Origin: Lachnospiraceae bacterium
Lineage (GTDB): Bacteria; Bacillota; Clostridia; Lachnospirales; Lachnospiraceae
Length of the DNA stretch: 59,725 bases
Direction of reading: 5' to 3'
NCBI GenBank assembly: GCA_017557525.1
Contig: JAFYYN010000004.1
Coordinates: 1-59,725, forward strand
Shown: positions 15,650 to 24,154 of the stretch, piece by piece
Position numbering within the stretch: the stretch's first letter is position 1
How the letters are laid out: each line of letters opens with the position of its first letter
Notes under the pieces: model-generated
What the model saw: only the letters and a program-made list of their open reading frames with translations
The model's database searches: none
What the model was told of the DNA's origin: nothing
Translations under genes and position numbers: made by a program

Positions 15650-18649
15650 ATGCTTGAGTTAAAAAACATCACAAAAGTCTACCCTGCAGGCGGTGAGAAT
15701 GTAAACGCTCTAAAGGGTGTGAGCCTTCAGTTCCGTGAGAGTGAGTTTGTATCAATACTCGGACCCTCCGGCTGTGGAAAGACCACCATGCTTAACATCA
15801 TCGGCGGCCTTGACAAGTATACGGACGGTGACCTTGTGATCAACGGAAAAAGTACAAAGGAGTATAAGGCACGTGACTGGGATGCATACAGAAACCATTC
15901 CATCGGTTTCGTGTTCCAGAGCTACAACCTGATACCTCATCAGACAGTACTTAACAATGTTGAGCTTGCTCTTACACTTTCAGGTGTTTCAAAAGCAGAA
16001 CGACGCAAGCGTGCTAAAGAGGCGCTGGAAAAGGTAGGACTTAAGGACCAGATGAAAAAGAAACCTACCGAGATGTCCGGCGGACAGATGCAGCGTGTTG
16101 CTATTGCCCGTGCAATCGTTAACAATCCTGATATCATCCTTGCGGATGAGCCTACCGGAGCGCTTGATACCGAGACCAGCGTACAGGTAATGGATATCTT
16201 AAAGGAGATAGCAAAGGACCGTCTGGTTATCATGGTTACACATAACCCGGACCTGGCAAATAAGTATTCTACAAGAATAGTAAAAATGCTTGACGGAGTT
16301 ATCACAGATGATTCCGCACCGTTAGAGGAAAGCGAGTACAAAAAAGAGCTTGAAGCTGCTAAAAAGAAGGAGGTTGAGTCACATAAGGTTAAAAAGCCTT
16401 CGATGTCCCTCTTTACAGCATTCGGACTTTCGCTTAAAAACCTCTTTACAAAGAAGGGACGTACAATACTTACGAGCTTTGCAGGGTCTATCGGTATCAT
16501 TGGTATAGCTCTTATTTACGCAGTTTCAAATGGTATGACGGAGTTTATCGATGATGTGCAGGAGCAGACGCTTTCGTCCTATCCGATAACCATACAGGCC
16601 ACGACTGTTGATATGAGCAGTCTGCTTACCACTTTTATGGGAAAGGCACAGTCAACACTTCAGCATGATAATGACGCTGTTTACCAGAAGAATATGATCT
16701 ACGAGTTGGTTAATTCCTTAAATACACTTGAAAGCAGGGAAAATGACCTTGTTTCCTTTAAGAAGTATATTGAGGATGAGAGGGCAAAGCCTGATTCGGA
16801 GTTTAAAAATGCTCTTTCGGGTATCCAGTATACATATAATACCAACTTAAAGATATATACCAAAAACCTCGAGGGTGACATCATTCTTTCAGATGCATCC
16901 CAGCTTATGACAGACATGATAAGGGACTTCATGGGTATTGATATGTCCCTGATGCTCTCATTTAATCAGGGTTCAGCATTAGGGGCTCAATCCAATACAT
17001 TTATGCAGAACAGCTCGGCACTTTGGAAGGAAATGTTATCCGGCAACGACGGTACAGTGATAAATCCGGTACTTAAGGAGCAGTACGAGCTGCTGTACGG
17101 TAACTGGCCCGGGGACTACAATGAGGTTATACTTTTTGTAGATGAACATAACGAACTTAATGATCTGACTCTCTACGCTTTAGGTTTAAAGAGCAAGGAA
17201 GAGATGGATAAGAACATGGAGGCAGTGGTAAAACACGAGGAGCTGGAAGTCAAGGAGCAGAAATGGAGCTATGAAGAAATCTGCAATCTTGAATTCAGGA
17301 CAGTGCTTCCGTGCGACAGCTACAATTATGATGAGAAAACAGGAACCTATGTGGACTTAAGAGAGACTCCTACAGGACTTAAGTATCTTTACGATAACGG
17401 TCTGGTACTCAAGGTTTCAGGTATTGCCAAGGTTTCTCAGAATGCCATCGGTGTACAGGAAAACGGCCATATCGGATACACCACATTACTTACAGATTAT
17501 ATAATTGACCGTGCAAATAATTCAGAGGTTGTAAAGGCTCAGATCGCTTCAAAGGATACTGATGTGCTTACCGGACTTCCTTTTAAGAATACCGATGGGA
17601 TGACTACCGAAGAAAAGGTACAGAAATTCCATGAGTATGTTGACGGTCTTGACGAGGAAGGAAGAGCAGAGCTCTATACCAAGATTGCAAGTACCCCTTC
17701 TGAGGAGCTTATAGACCAGACTATTGATCAGACACTTGCTTCACTTGATAAGGATACAATGCTTGCCCAGATGATACAGGGTGCTATTGCCCAGACAGGT
17801 ATGAGCGAGGAGCAGATTTCATCCTACCTTTCAAAGATGGGTGAGGATGAGCTTACGGAAATGTTCAGAAGTTCAATGAAGGAGCAGTTCCTTAACCAGT
17901 ATTCCGCACAGGCAAAAGAAAAGCTTGCATCTATGACTACCGCACAGCTTTCGGCTGCACTTGATATGATGCTTAAAACCTTTGGCGATGAGCAGTGCGC
18001 TATCCTGTTTGACGAGACCATGGAGTTCTCACCTTCAACATATGACGGAATACTTCAGGATTTAAGTCTTGTAGATAAGGACAGCCCTTCAACAATCAAC
18101 CTGTTTGCTACTTCATTTGCTAACAAGGATGTGATTTCGGAAAGCATAGAGGAATACAACAAGACAGTTGATGAGTTAAAGGAAATCCACTATACCGATA
18201 TCGTAGGAATACTTATGTCATCGGTTACTACGATTATCAATGCGATTACCTATGTACTTATTGCATTCGTAGCAGTTTCGCTTATCGTTTCTTCTATAAT
18301 GATCGGCGTTATTACCCTGATATCCGTTCAGGAAAGAACAAAGGAAATCGGTATCCTGCGTGCCATCGGTGCATCAAAGAGAAACGTTTCGAGCATGTTC
18401 AATGCGGAAACGGTTATCATCGGCTTTACTTCGGGTATGCTGGGAGTTATAGTAACATATCTGCTGTGCATCCCGATAAACATCATACTGCATAGGCTGA
18501 CCGATCTCGAAAATTTAAGCGCACGACTTCCGATACATGTTGCAGCATTACTGGTGCTCATCAGTATGTTCCTGACACTTATCGCAGGCGTAATCCCTTC
18601 AAGGAGCGCAGCTAAGAAGGATCCTGTAGTAGCCCTGAGAACTGAGTAA
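15650..18649 (+). CDS. MacB-type ABC transporter, ATPase fused to FtsX-like permease
   Basis: 999 residues. Residues 1-235 are an ATPase with Walker A GPSGCGKT, signature MSGGQMQRVAIARA and Walker B IILADEPTGALD. The first membrane helix is near residue 275 (ILTSFAGSIGIIGIALIYAV). A large extracytoplasmic domain of some 580 residues follows. The C-terminus has the FtsX/MacB helices (AITYVLIAFVAVSLIVSSI, EIGILRAIGASKRNV, then two more). MacB-type systems do mechanotransmission rather than classic transport, acting on peptides, lipoproteins or cell-wall hydrolases. The fused, very large form is common in Clostridia. SD AAGGAG. No adjacent two-component system or peptide gene indicates a substrate. 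Confidence 0.9.
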   Translation: MLELKNITKVYPAGGENVNALKGVSLQFRESEFVSILGPSGCGKTTMLNIIGGLDKYTDGDLVINGKSTKEYKARDWDAYRNHSIGFVFQSYNLIPHQTVLNNVELALTLSGVSKAERRKRAKEALEKVGLKDQMKKKPTEMSGGQMQRVAIARAIVNNPDIILADEPTGALDTETSVQVMDILKEIAKDRLVIMVTHNPDLANKYSTRIVKMLDGVITDDSAPLEESEYKKELEAAKKKEVESHKVKKPSMSLFTAFGLSLKNLFTKKGRTILTSFAGSIGIIGIALIYAVSNGMTEFIDDVQEQTLSSYPITIQATTVDMSSLLTTFMGKAQSTLQHDNDAVYQKNMIYELVNSLNTLESRENDLVSFKKYIEDERAKPDSEFKNALSGIQYTYNTNLKIYTKNLEGDIILSDASQLMTDMIRDFMGIDMSLMLSFNQGSALGAQSNTFMQNSSALWKEMLSGNDGTVINPVLKEQYELLYGNWPGDYNEVILFVDEHNELNDLTLYALGLKSKEEMDKNMEAVVKHEELEVKEQKWSYEEICNLEFRTVLPCDSYNYDEKTGTYVDLRETPTGLKYLYDNGLVLKVSGIAKVSQNAIGVQENGHIGYTTLLTDYIIDRANNSEVVKAQIASKDTDVLTGLPFKNTDGMTTEEKVQKFHEYVDGLDEEGRAELYTKIASTPSEELIDQTIDQTLASLDKDTMLAQMIQGAIAQTGMSEEQISSYLSKMGEDELTEMFRSSMKEQFLNQYSAQAKEKLASMTTAQLSAALDMMLKTFGDEQCAILFDETMEFSPSTYDGILQDLSLVDKDSPSTINLFATSFANKDVISESIEEYNKTVDELKEIHYTDIVGILMSSVTTIINAITYVLIAFVAVSLIVSSIMIGVITLISVQERTKEIGILRAIGASKRNVSSMFNAETVIIGFTSGMLGVIVTYLLCIPINIILHRLTDLENLSARLPIHVAALLVLISMFLTLIAGVIPSRSAAKKDPVVALRTE

Positions 18650-18710
18650 AATTGTAATATAGCTGGTTTTCTCAGTGCATATAAAAACTGATACAGATTA
18701 CATATTGAAA

Positions 18711-18747
18711 GAGGAAATCCCGGACATTGGGACTTCCTCTTTTTTTG
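18711..18747 (+). terminator. Terminator after the ABC ATPase-permease
   Basis: GAGGAAATCCC (18711-18721) pairs with GGGACTTCCTC (18729-18739), followed by eight T. Confidence 0.93.
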
Positions 18748-18860
18748 AAGACAGACTAAAACCAGTTCAAAAATTTATGAAAAAATACTTGCAATTTCAG
18801 CACAGTTGTGATATCTTACATTCTTGTTGGGAAAATACAAAGCTTAAAGCTATCCCAACA

Positions 18861-18966
18861 AATCTTCAGGATCGGGTGTGATTCCCTACTGGCGGTATAG
18901 TCCGCGCGCCAAAAAGGCTGATTCGGTGAAACTCCGAAACCAACGGTACAGTCCGGATGAAAGGAG
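18861..18966 (+). ncRNA. FMN riboswitch (RFN element)
   Basis: The conserved RFN blocks are in order: ATCTTCAGGATCGGGTG, ATTCCCTACTGGCGGTA, AGTCCGCG, GATTCGGTGAAACTCCG, then ACGGTACAGTCCGGATGAA. The 3' strand of P1 contains the AAGGAG Shine-Dalgarno sequence (18961-18966) of the next gene, and no terminator hairpin separates them. Control is therefore probably translational: FMN binding would close P1 and hide the ribosome binding site. Confidence 0.97.
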
Positions 18967-18971
18967 AAAAA

Positions 18972-19790
18972 ATGAATACTTTGTTCCTGGCGGAAACCGC
19001 CGCACAAGAAGCTGCCAAAAAGGCAGATCCCACACTGTGGGAAACAGTTGTCGAGAATGCATTGTATGTACTCTCATTCTTCGGTATCATCGTAGCAATG
19101 TTCCTTATCTCATTTGCGTTAGAAAAAGTGAACGCAAAAAAGCAAGGGCTGGATAAGAAACAGAAATTCTTTACTACCAGAAAGATAGCTGTCATTGGTA
19201 TTTTATCTGCTATGTCAGCAGTATTGATGATACTTGATTTCCCCGTTCCCCTCGTTCCCGGTGATGTCTACAAATTTGACTTCAGTGAACTTCCCATTAT
19301 GATCGTATCCTTTGCATACGGACCTGCTACCGGCGTAGTTATGGAGTTTGTAAAGATACTCATAAAGCTTCTTATAAAAGGTACAAGCACTGCCTTTATC
19401 GGAGAACTTGCGAATTTCGTTGTGGGCTGCAGTTATGTAATACCTGCTGCTACAATCTACATGTTTAATAAGACAAAGAAGAGAGCAGTTACCGCATGCA
19501 TTGTAGCTACTATCTCGATCACAGCTTTTTCAATTCTTTTCAACTGGCTGTATCTGATACCTGCGTTCGTAAGATTCTTCTCATCAAAGTTCCATATTAC
19601 AGAAGAGGCAGCAGAGTCGAGCATTGTAGGAAAAGGTACCAAGGCAAATTCAGCCATTGTGGATTTAAAGACCTTCATACTTTTTGCTACCATACCGTTT
19701 AACTTCTTAAAGGGTGTTGCGATATCGATCATAACCATACTAGTTTACAAGCCTTTAAGCAGGATAATAAAGAGCGAAGGCAAGAATTAA
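18972..19790 (+). CDS. ribU: Riboflavin ECF transporter substrate-binding subunit RibU
   Basis: Membrane S-component of 272 residues, placed directly under the FMN riboswitch, which strongly indicates riboflavin uptake. After an N-terminal hydrophobic segment (residues 22-45), the ECF-S core starts at FFTTRKIAVIGILSAMSAVLMILDFPVPLVP. It continues with YKFDFSELPIMIVSFAYGPATGV, the conserved RibU region around the substrate pocket, and ends in FNFLKGVAISIITILVYKPLS. The energising EcfA/A'/T module must be encoded elsewhere. An in-frame ATG at 18957 lies inside the riboswitch and ahead of the SD, so I start at 18972. Confidence 0.93.
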   Translation: MNTLFLAETAAQEAAKKADPTLWETVVENALYVLSFFGIIVAMFLISFALEKVNAKKQGLDKKQKFFTTRKIAVIGILSAMSAVLMILDFPVPLVPGDVYKFDFSELPIMIVSFAYGPATGVVMEFVKILIKLLIKGTSTAFIGELANFVVGCSYVIPAATIYMFNKTKKRAVTACIVATISITAFSILFNWLYLIPAFVRFFSSKFHITEEAAESSIVGKGTKANSAIVDLKTFILFATIPFNFLKGVAISIITILVYKPLSRIIKSEGKN

Positions 19791-19799
19791 TCTTATATA

Positions 19800-19835
19800 A
19801 ATGCATGGCACACTATAGCGGCCGTGCATTTTTTT
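19800..19835 (+). terminator. Terminator after ribU
   Basis: AATGCATGGC (19800-19809) pairs with GCCGTGCATT (19821-19830) and is followed by T7. Confidence 0.88.
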
Positions 19836-19836
19836 G

Positions 19837-19864
19837 TTGCTTTTTGCAACTTATGTGGTACAAT
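19837..19864 (+). promoter_or_regulatory. Promoter of the YcxB/tsaE cluster
   Basis: TTGCTT (19837-19842), 16 bases, TACAAT (19859-19864) with TGTGG before it. It starts in the T-run of the preceding terminator. Confidence 0.6.
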
Positions 19865-19902
19865 GGTATTTGGGAAAAATTTACTAGAAAGGACTATCTG
19901 AA

Positions 19903-20685
19903 ATGGATTTGAAACTGAAAGAAAAAAATGATGATGAAGTAATGAAGAAAAAGACTGAACCGCCCAAAAGGTCTGGAAGGTCCATAGCTGAGCTTGCTTC
20001 ACTTTCAACCCTTTCCAAAGAGGAGCTTGATGAAGCAAATGAGAATGCAGACGAGAATATCGAGTATGCTGAGGACGAGGCAGAAGGATATACTGACGAC
20101 GAAAGAGACGACTCTGAATATGATAACGAGGAAGAAAATGCCGAAGAAGAGAGTGAGCCCCAGGAGGAAAACGAGCCTCCGATGGAGCATTACGGCAGGG
20201 TATTCACCTTTGAAGGCAAGCCCACAGAGCAGGACATTTTCAGATTCATGTTTTACCATACCTACTGCAGTGTGATAGGCGTTATTGCAGTACTTATAGT
20301 TATAGCTTCGGTTGTTATGGCGGTATGGAGCTTTATGGATGATAAGGTAGTGCAGGGCTGCATTTTTGCAGGCGTTTTCCTGTTCTTCATCATAAACAGC
20401 CCGCTTAGCTTAAAGAAAAGAGCAAAGAAGCAGTCAGAGAGCATGTCACATGGCGAAGGCATCATCACATATACATTTAGTGACGCCGGCTTTGATATGA
20501 AGAGAATGAATGAATATGCTCCTTACAAGTATGACAGGATCATGAAGGTTGTTTGCGGCAAAACCGCTTACTATGTATATCTTGGCAAGATGAGGGCATT
20601 CCTTGCACCTAAGGCAGACCTTGGGGCAAACGAGGAGACCTTCCTTCAGCTTATTCGTGAGAACGTGAAAAATTTTAAGGGTTGA
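19903..20685 (+). CDS. YcxB-like membrane protein with acidic N-terminal region
   Basis: 260 residues. The first 95 residues are charged and probably disordered, with a long Asp/Glu-rich run (about residues 48-95). Two adjacent helices (about 120-142, CSVIGVIAVLIVIASVVMAV, and 149-166) form a hairpin. The C-terminal 90 residues (ITYTFSDAGFDMKRMNEYAP, then YDRIMKV and YYVYLGKMRAFLAPK) fit the YcxB-like fold found in many Firmicute membrane proteins of unknown role. The stop codon is 5 bases before the tsaE ATG, so it is probably co-transcribed with the t6A genes. Function unknown. Confidence 0.65.
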   Translation: MDLKLKEKNDDEVMKKKTEPPKRSGRSIAELASLSTLSKEELDEANENADENIEYAEDEAEGYTDDERDDSEYDNEEENAEEESEPQEENEPPMEHYGRVFTFEGKPTEQDIFRFMFYHTYCSVIGVIAVLIVIASVVMAVWSFMDDKVVQGCIFAGVFLFFIINSPLSLKKRAKKQSESMSHGEGIITYTFSDAGFDMKRMNEYAPYKYDRIMKVVCGKTAYYVYLGKMRAFLAPKADLGANEETFLQLIRENVKNFKG

Positions 20686-20690
20686 TTATA

Positions 20691-21119
20691 ATGGTCATAG
20701 AAACAAATTCCGATAAAGATACATTTGAGTTTGGAAGAGAGTTAGGGGAAAAGGCTGAGCCCGGAGCAATATTCTGTCTTGACGGGGATTTAGGTACCGG
20801 AAAAACAGTTATCGCGAAAGGTATAGCAGCAGGGCTCGGAGTTACAGAGCCCGTGAGCTCACCTACATTTACGGTAATAAAGGAATACTATGAGGGTCGC
20901 CTGCCTTTTTATCATTTTGATGTTTACCGTATAGAGGATCCTCTGGAAATGGACGAGATCGGTTACGAGGACTATTTCTTTGGAAACGGAGTAACAGTAA
21001 TTGAGTGGTCCGATCTCATAAGTGAGCTTATCCCGAAAAATGCAGTAAGGATAAGGCTTTCCAAGGACACAGAAAAAGGGTTTGATTATCGAAGAATTGA
21101 CATTTCAAGCCAGAAATAG
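20691..21119 (+). CDS. tsaE: tRNA t6A biosynthesis ATPase TsaE
   Basis: 142 residues. P-loop GDLGTGKT, then the family pattern VSSPTFTVIKEYYEG, YHFDVYRIEDP and VIEWSDLI. TsaE drives the TsaB-TsaD complex through cycles of threonylcarbamoyl transfer to A37 of ANN-decoding tRNAs. I start at the ATG (20691), which has AAGGG 9 bases upstream; an in-frame TTG at 20682 overlaps the previous stop. tsaB follows after 20 bases. Confidence 0.96.
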   Translation: MVIETNSDKDTFEFGRELGEKAEPGAIFCLDGDLGTGKTVIAKGIAAGLGVTEPVSSPTFTVIKEYYEGRLPFYHFDVYRIEDPLEMDEIGYEDYFFGNGVTVIEWSDLISELIPKNAVRIRLSKDTEKGFDYRRIDISSQK

Positions 21120-21139
21120 TTTATGAAAGGGTATGGAAC

Positions 21140-21907
21140 ATGAGTAACATACTTGCAATAGAGAGTTCAGGACTGACAGCATCTGTGGCTGTAATGAGTA
21201 ACGGAAGACTGGCTGCCGAATATACAGTAAATAATAAAAAGACCCATTCCCAGACACTTCTTCCAATGATAAATGAGGTAATGAAGGCACTGGAATTAGA
21301 GCCGGGGGAGCTTAACTGCATAGCAATATCCTGCGGACCGGGCTCATTTACCGGACTTAGGATCGGTTCCGCCACAGCTAAAGGGCTGGGACTGGCTTTG
21401 GATAAGCCCATCGCCGAGGTGTCTACACTAAAAGGGCTGGCATACAACCTGTGTGGAAATGAGGGCTGTGTGATCTGTCCGATAATGGATGCAAGAAGGC
21501 AGGAGGTTTACACCGGAGCCTATGAGTTTGTAAGAACCGGGATTGGTGAGAACTATGAGATTCGTGAAAACAGTAAGAAGGATTCTGTCAGCGATTTTGA
21601 AATGAAAACCCTTATAACAGAGCGTGCAGTACCTCTTACCGAGATGCTTTCAGAGCTTGAGAAGTTAGGAAAAAAGGTAATCTTTAACGGCGATGCGGTA
21701 CCTGTATATAAAGATATTATTGCAGAAAAGTTTAGTTTAGAGTATTCCTTTGCTCCGGAAACACTGTTACTCCAGAGAGCAGCTTCAATAGCAGCATTGG
21801 GTGAGAAGATTTTCCTTAACGGAGAAGCAAAGGATGCGGATGTCCATACACCTGTTTATTTAAGAAAATCCCAGGCAGAGAGGGAATTGGAGGAAGGCAG
21901 GACTTAA
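21140..21907 (+). CDS. tsaB: tRNA t6A biosynthesis protein TsaB
   Basis: 255 residues of the ASKHA fold: ILAIESSGLTASVAV at the N-terminus, then THSQTLLPMINEVM and CGPGSFTGLRIGSATAKGL, the diagnostic TsaB signature. TsaB is the inactive paralogue that dimerises with TsaD and is needed for t6A synthesis. It lies in order tsaE-tsaB-rimI, the usual Firmicute arrangement, with tsaD three genes further on. Length is slightly above the typical 230 owing to a mid-protein insert rich in charged residues. Confidence 0.95.
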   Translation: MSNILAIESSGLTASVAVMSNGRLAAEYTVNNKKTHSQTLLPMINEVMKALELEPGELNCIAISCGPGSFTGLRIGSATAKGLGLALDKPIAEVSTLKGLAYNLCGNEGCVICPIMDARRQEVYTGAYEFVRTGIGENYEIRENSKKDSVSDFEMKTLITERAVPLTEMLSELEKLGKKVIFNGDAVPVYKDIIAEKFSLEYSFAPETLLLQRAASIAALGEKIFLNGEAKDADVHTPVYLRKSQAERELEEGRT

Positions 21908-21924
21908 GGCCTGCTTAAAATTTG

Positions 21925-22362
21925 ATGACTATTAGGCTTATGAAAACAGAAGATGTGCCAACAGTATATGAAATGGAAAAGACCTGCTTTGCAGACCCTT
22001 GGGGCTTGGATTCACTGGCAGATTTTTCATTGGGAAAAGGACACTCTGTTTTCGTAGCTGAGGATGAGCACATCATCATTGGATATGGCTGTACACAGCA
22101 GGTACTTGATGAGTGTGAGATCCTTCGAATAGCCGTAAATCCTGTCTTTAGGAAACGAGGAGTCGGATATTCGCTGCTGAGTGAAATGGTGAAAAATGCA
22201 TATACGCTAGGATCGCGCATATTTTACCTAGAGGTCAGGGAAAACAACATACCTGCTATCGGGTTATACAAAAAGCTTATGTTTACAGAGAGCGGCCGGC
22301 GCAAGGACTATTACAGAAATCCAACCGAGGACGCTATCCTTATGAGCCGGGCTATCACCTGA
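21925..22362 (+). CDS. rimI: Ribosomal protein S18 alanine N-acetyltransferase RimI (GNAT family)
   Basis: 145 residues. N-terminal IRLMKTEDVPTVYEMEKTCFADPWG, then RIAVNPVFRKRGVGYSLL, the GNAT acetyl-CoA-binding motif A, and LEVRENNIPAIGLYKKLMF, typical of RimI. It follows tsaB by 17 bases. A Shine-Dalgarno sequence is not clear. TTG and ATG start codons are adjacent (21922 and 21925); I use ATG. RimI acetylates the N-terminal alanine of S18, although in many Firmicutes its substrate range is untested. Confidence 0.9.
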   Translation: MTIRLMKTEDVPTVYEMEKTCFADPWGLDSLADFSLGKGHSVFVAEDEHIIIGYGCTQQVLDECEILRIAVNPVFRKRGVGYSLLSEMVKNAYTLGSRIFYLEVRENNIPAIGLYKKLMFTESGRRKDYYRNPTEDAILMSRAIT

Positions 22363-22445
22363 CACGTCGCAGGGAGGGACCCTTTGCGAAGCAATGGGAG
22401 GAACCCCTACGACACGGCTCCGTTCCGCAAAGCGGAATGGAGTAT
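22362..22445. repeat. Dispersed repeat, family C, diverged copy
   Basis: It starts CACGTCGCAGGG and ends in ACACGGCTCCG followed by the palindrome TTCCGCAAAGCGGAA. The GACACGGCTCCG segment and the layout match copies at 51233-51287 and 51586-51670. It fills most of the gap between rimI and rnz. Confidence 0.6.
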
Positions 22446-22488
22446 GAAGCATATAATTACGTTAGCGAATATATTTTGAGGAAAAAAG

Positions 22489-23409
22489 ATGCTAGATATA
22501 TGTTTATTAGGAACCGGAGGCATGATGCCGCTCCCATACAGGAGACTTACGTCACTCATGACAAGGTTCAACGGAAGCAGCCTGCTTATAGACTGTGGAG
22601 AGGGAACACAGGTTGCCATCCGCGAGAGAGGCTGGAGCTTCCATGATATAGATGTGGTGTGTATCACCCATTTTCATGGGGATCATATCAGTGGGCTTCC
22701 GGGGCTTCTACTTTCGATGGGAAACGCTGACCGAAGTGAGCCTGTGACCATCGTAGGACCAAAAGGCCTTGAGAAAACAGTCAATGCGTTAAGAATAATA
22801 GCACCGGAGCTCCCATTTGAGATAAATTTTATAGAGCTTACAGAGCCGGTGTCAGAGCTAAATCTCTGTGGATACAGGATAAAAGCATTTAAGGTAAACC
22901 ACAGAGTAACCTGCTATGGCTACAGTATTATGATAGACCGTGCCGGGAAATTTGATCCGGAAAAAGCAGCTGCCAATAATGTGCCAATGAAAGCCTGGAG
23001 CAGACTGCAGAAAGGTCAGGAAGTTGAGATAGACGGAGTTGTCTATACTCAGGATATGATCTTGGGACCGGAGAGAAGAGGACTTAAGGTCACCTACTGC
23101 ACAGATACAAGACCTGTAAAGATCATCTCAGAGATGGCAGCAGATGCGGATATCTTTATTTGTGAGGGAATGTACGGTGAGGATGACAAGGCGGACAATG
23201 CAGTTGATCATAAGCACATGACATTTACAGAGGCTGCAAATTTGGCAGCAGCGGCTGATCCTGCACCAAAGGAAATGTGGCTTACACATTACAGTCCTTC
23301 ACTTGTTAATCCCGCGGAATATGTAGGAAGGATCCGCAAGATATTCCCCAATATCATAGCAACAAAGGATTTAAGGACAGTAACCCTGAAATTTGAAGAT
23401 GAGGAATAA
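22489..23409 (+). CDS. rnz: Ribonuclease Z (tRNase Z)
   Basis: 306 residues, metallo-beta-lactamase fold. LLGTGGMMPLPYR at the N-terminus, the zinc motif THFHGDHISGLPGLL, then YCTDTRP, HKHMTFTEAA and WLTHYSPSL supply further metal ligands. It cleaves the 3' trailer of tRNA precursors lacking an encoded CCA. SD GAGGA. Its place inside the t6A cluster groups tRNA maturation functions. Confidence 0.95.
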   Translation: MLDICLLGTGGMMPLPYRRLTSLMTRFNGSSLLIDCGEGTQVAIRERGWSFHDIDVVCITHFHGDHISGLPGLLLSMGNADRSEPVTIVGPKGLEKTVNALRIIAPELPFEINFIELTEPVSELNLCGYRIKAFKVNHRVTCYGYSIMIDRAGKFDPEKAAANNVPMKAWSRLQKGQEVEIDGVVYTQDMILGPERRGLKVTYCTDTRPVKIISEMAADADIFICEGMYGEDDKADNAVDHKHMTFTEAANLAAAADPAPKEMWLTHYSPSLVNPAEYVGRIRKIFPNIIATKDLRTVTLKFEDEE

Positions 23410-23410
23410 C

Positions 23411-24019
23411 ATGGCTACAAATAAGAAAAAAAGCCCATTGGGTACAATAGTCTTTATGGTTCTGTTTGCCGCAGTTGTCATTGGTATTTACTTTGCGATA
23501 ACAAGAAATAAGGATAACAGTTCAACAAAGGAAATACCTGCCGAAACATCGGAAGCGGACACCCTGATAAAAAAGGATCTCGATTGGGAATACCCAGCAA
23601 CGCCCCGTGAGGTATTAAAGCTTTATTGCAGGATCACTAAATGCCTGTATAATGATGACCTGACAGATGAACAGATAAAGAAACTGGTCAGCCAGGTAAG
23701 AAATCTTTATTCCTTTGAATTGTTAGAAAACAACGCGGAAGATGAGCAGATAGCCTTTATCAAGGGAGATCGGGCAGAGTATAAAAAGGATAAGAAAACA
23801 ATTTTCAGTTTTGCTATAGACAGCGCGAGCAATATAGAATACATTGACACCAAGGCAGGAAAAACCGCAGTGATAAAAATGTATTTCACCTTGAAGGCCG
23901 GGGCACAGATGGACAGATCCTTTGAGGAGTTTAGCCTCATACAGCAGGATGATGGCAAGTGGAAAATAGCTGCCTGGAGACTATCAGAAAACGAAGTGGC
24001 AATCGATGAGACTGACTGA
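23411..24019 (+). CDS. Membrane-anchored protein of unknown function (perhaps the DUF6715 family)
   Basis: 202 residues. A positively charged start and one transmembrane helix (about residues 10-30, LGTIVFMVLFAAVVIGIYFAI) are followed by an extracytoplasmic domain. That domain begins with a short Ser/Glu linker, then DWEYPATPREVLKLYCRITKC and ends YFTLKAGAQMDRSFEEF, DDGKWKIAAWRLSE. The last part resembles the alpha-beta roll of lumazine-like or NTF2-like folds. It occurs next to rnz and tsaD here; I recall similar proteins in Lachnospiraceae as DUF6715 but cannot check. Start at 23411 has GAGG upstream. Confidence 0.6.
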   Translation: MATNKKKSPLGTIVFMVLFAAVVIGIYFAITRNKDNSSTKEIPAETSEADTLIKKDLDWEYPATPREVLKLYCRITKCLYNDDLTDEQIKKLVSQVRNLYSFELLENNAEDEQIAFIKGDRAEYKKDKKTIFSFAIDSASNIEYIDTKAGKTAVIKMYFTLKAGAQMDRSFEEFSLIQQDDGKWKIAAWRLSENEVAIDETD

Positions 24020-24020
24020 T

Positions 24021-24050
24021 GTCAACCACAGGGACGGTTTTGCCGTTGAC
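24021..24050. repeat. Dispersed 30-bp palindrome, family B
   Basis: GTCAACCACAG, octamer GGACGGTT, then TTGCCGTTGAC. It has the same length and core octamer as copies at 46906, 49958 and 51286. The right arm is imperfect. Confidence 0.75.
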
Positions 24051-24154
24051 AAGAAAATTAGTCAAACACAGAACGTCAATATGATAGACAATGGTTATAA
24101 AATATATAGGAGTGTCAGAACTGACATTACCGGATTATTGAGAGAAGACACAGT

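Noticed and set aside
18957-18971. An earlier ATG for ribU
   Set aside because: It lies inside the FMN riboswitch and upstream of the AAGGAG SD.
22437-22667. Overlapping short ORFs on both strands near the start of rnz
   Set aside because: Both overlap the strongly conserved RNase Z N-terminus in other frames.
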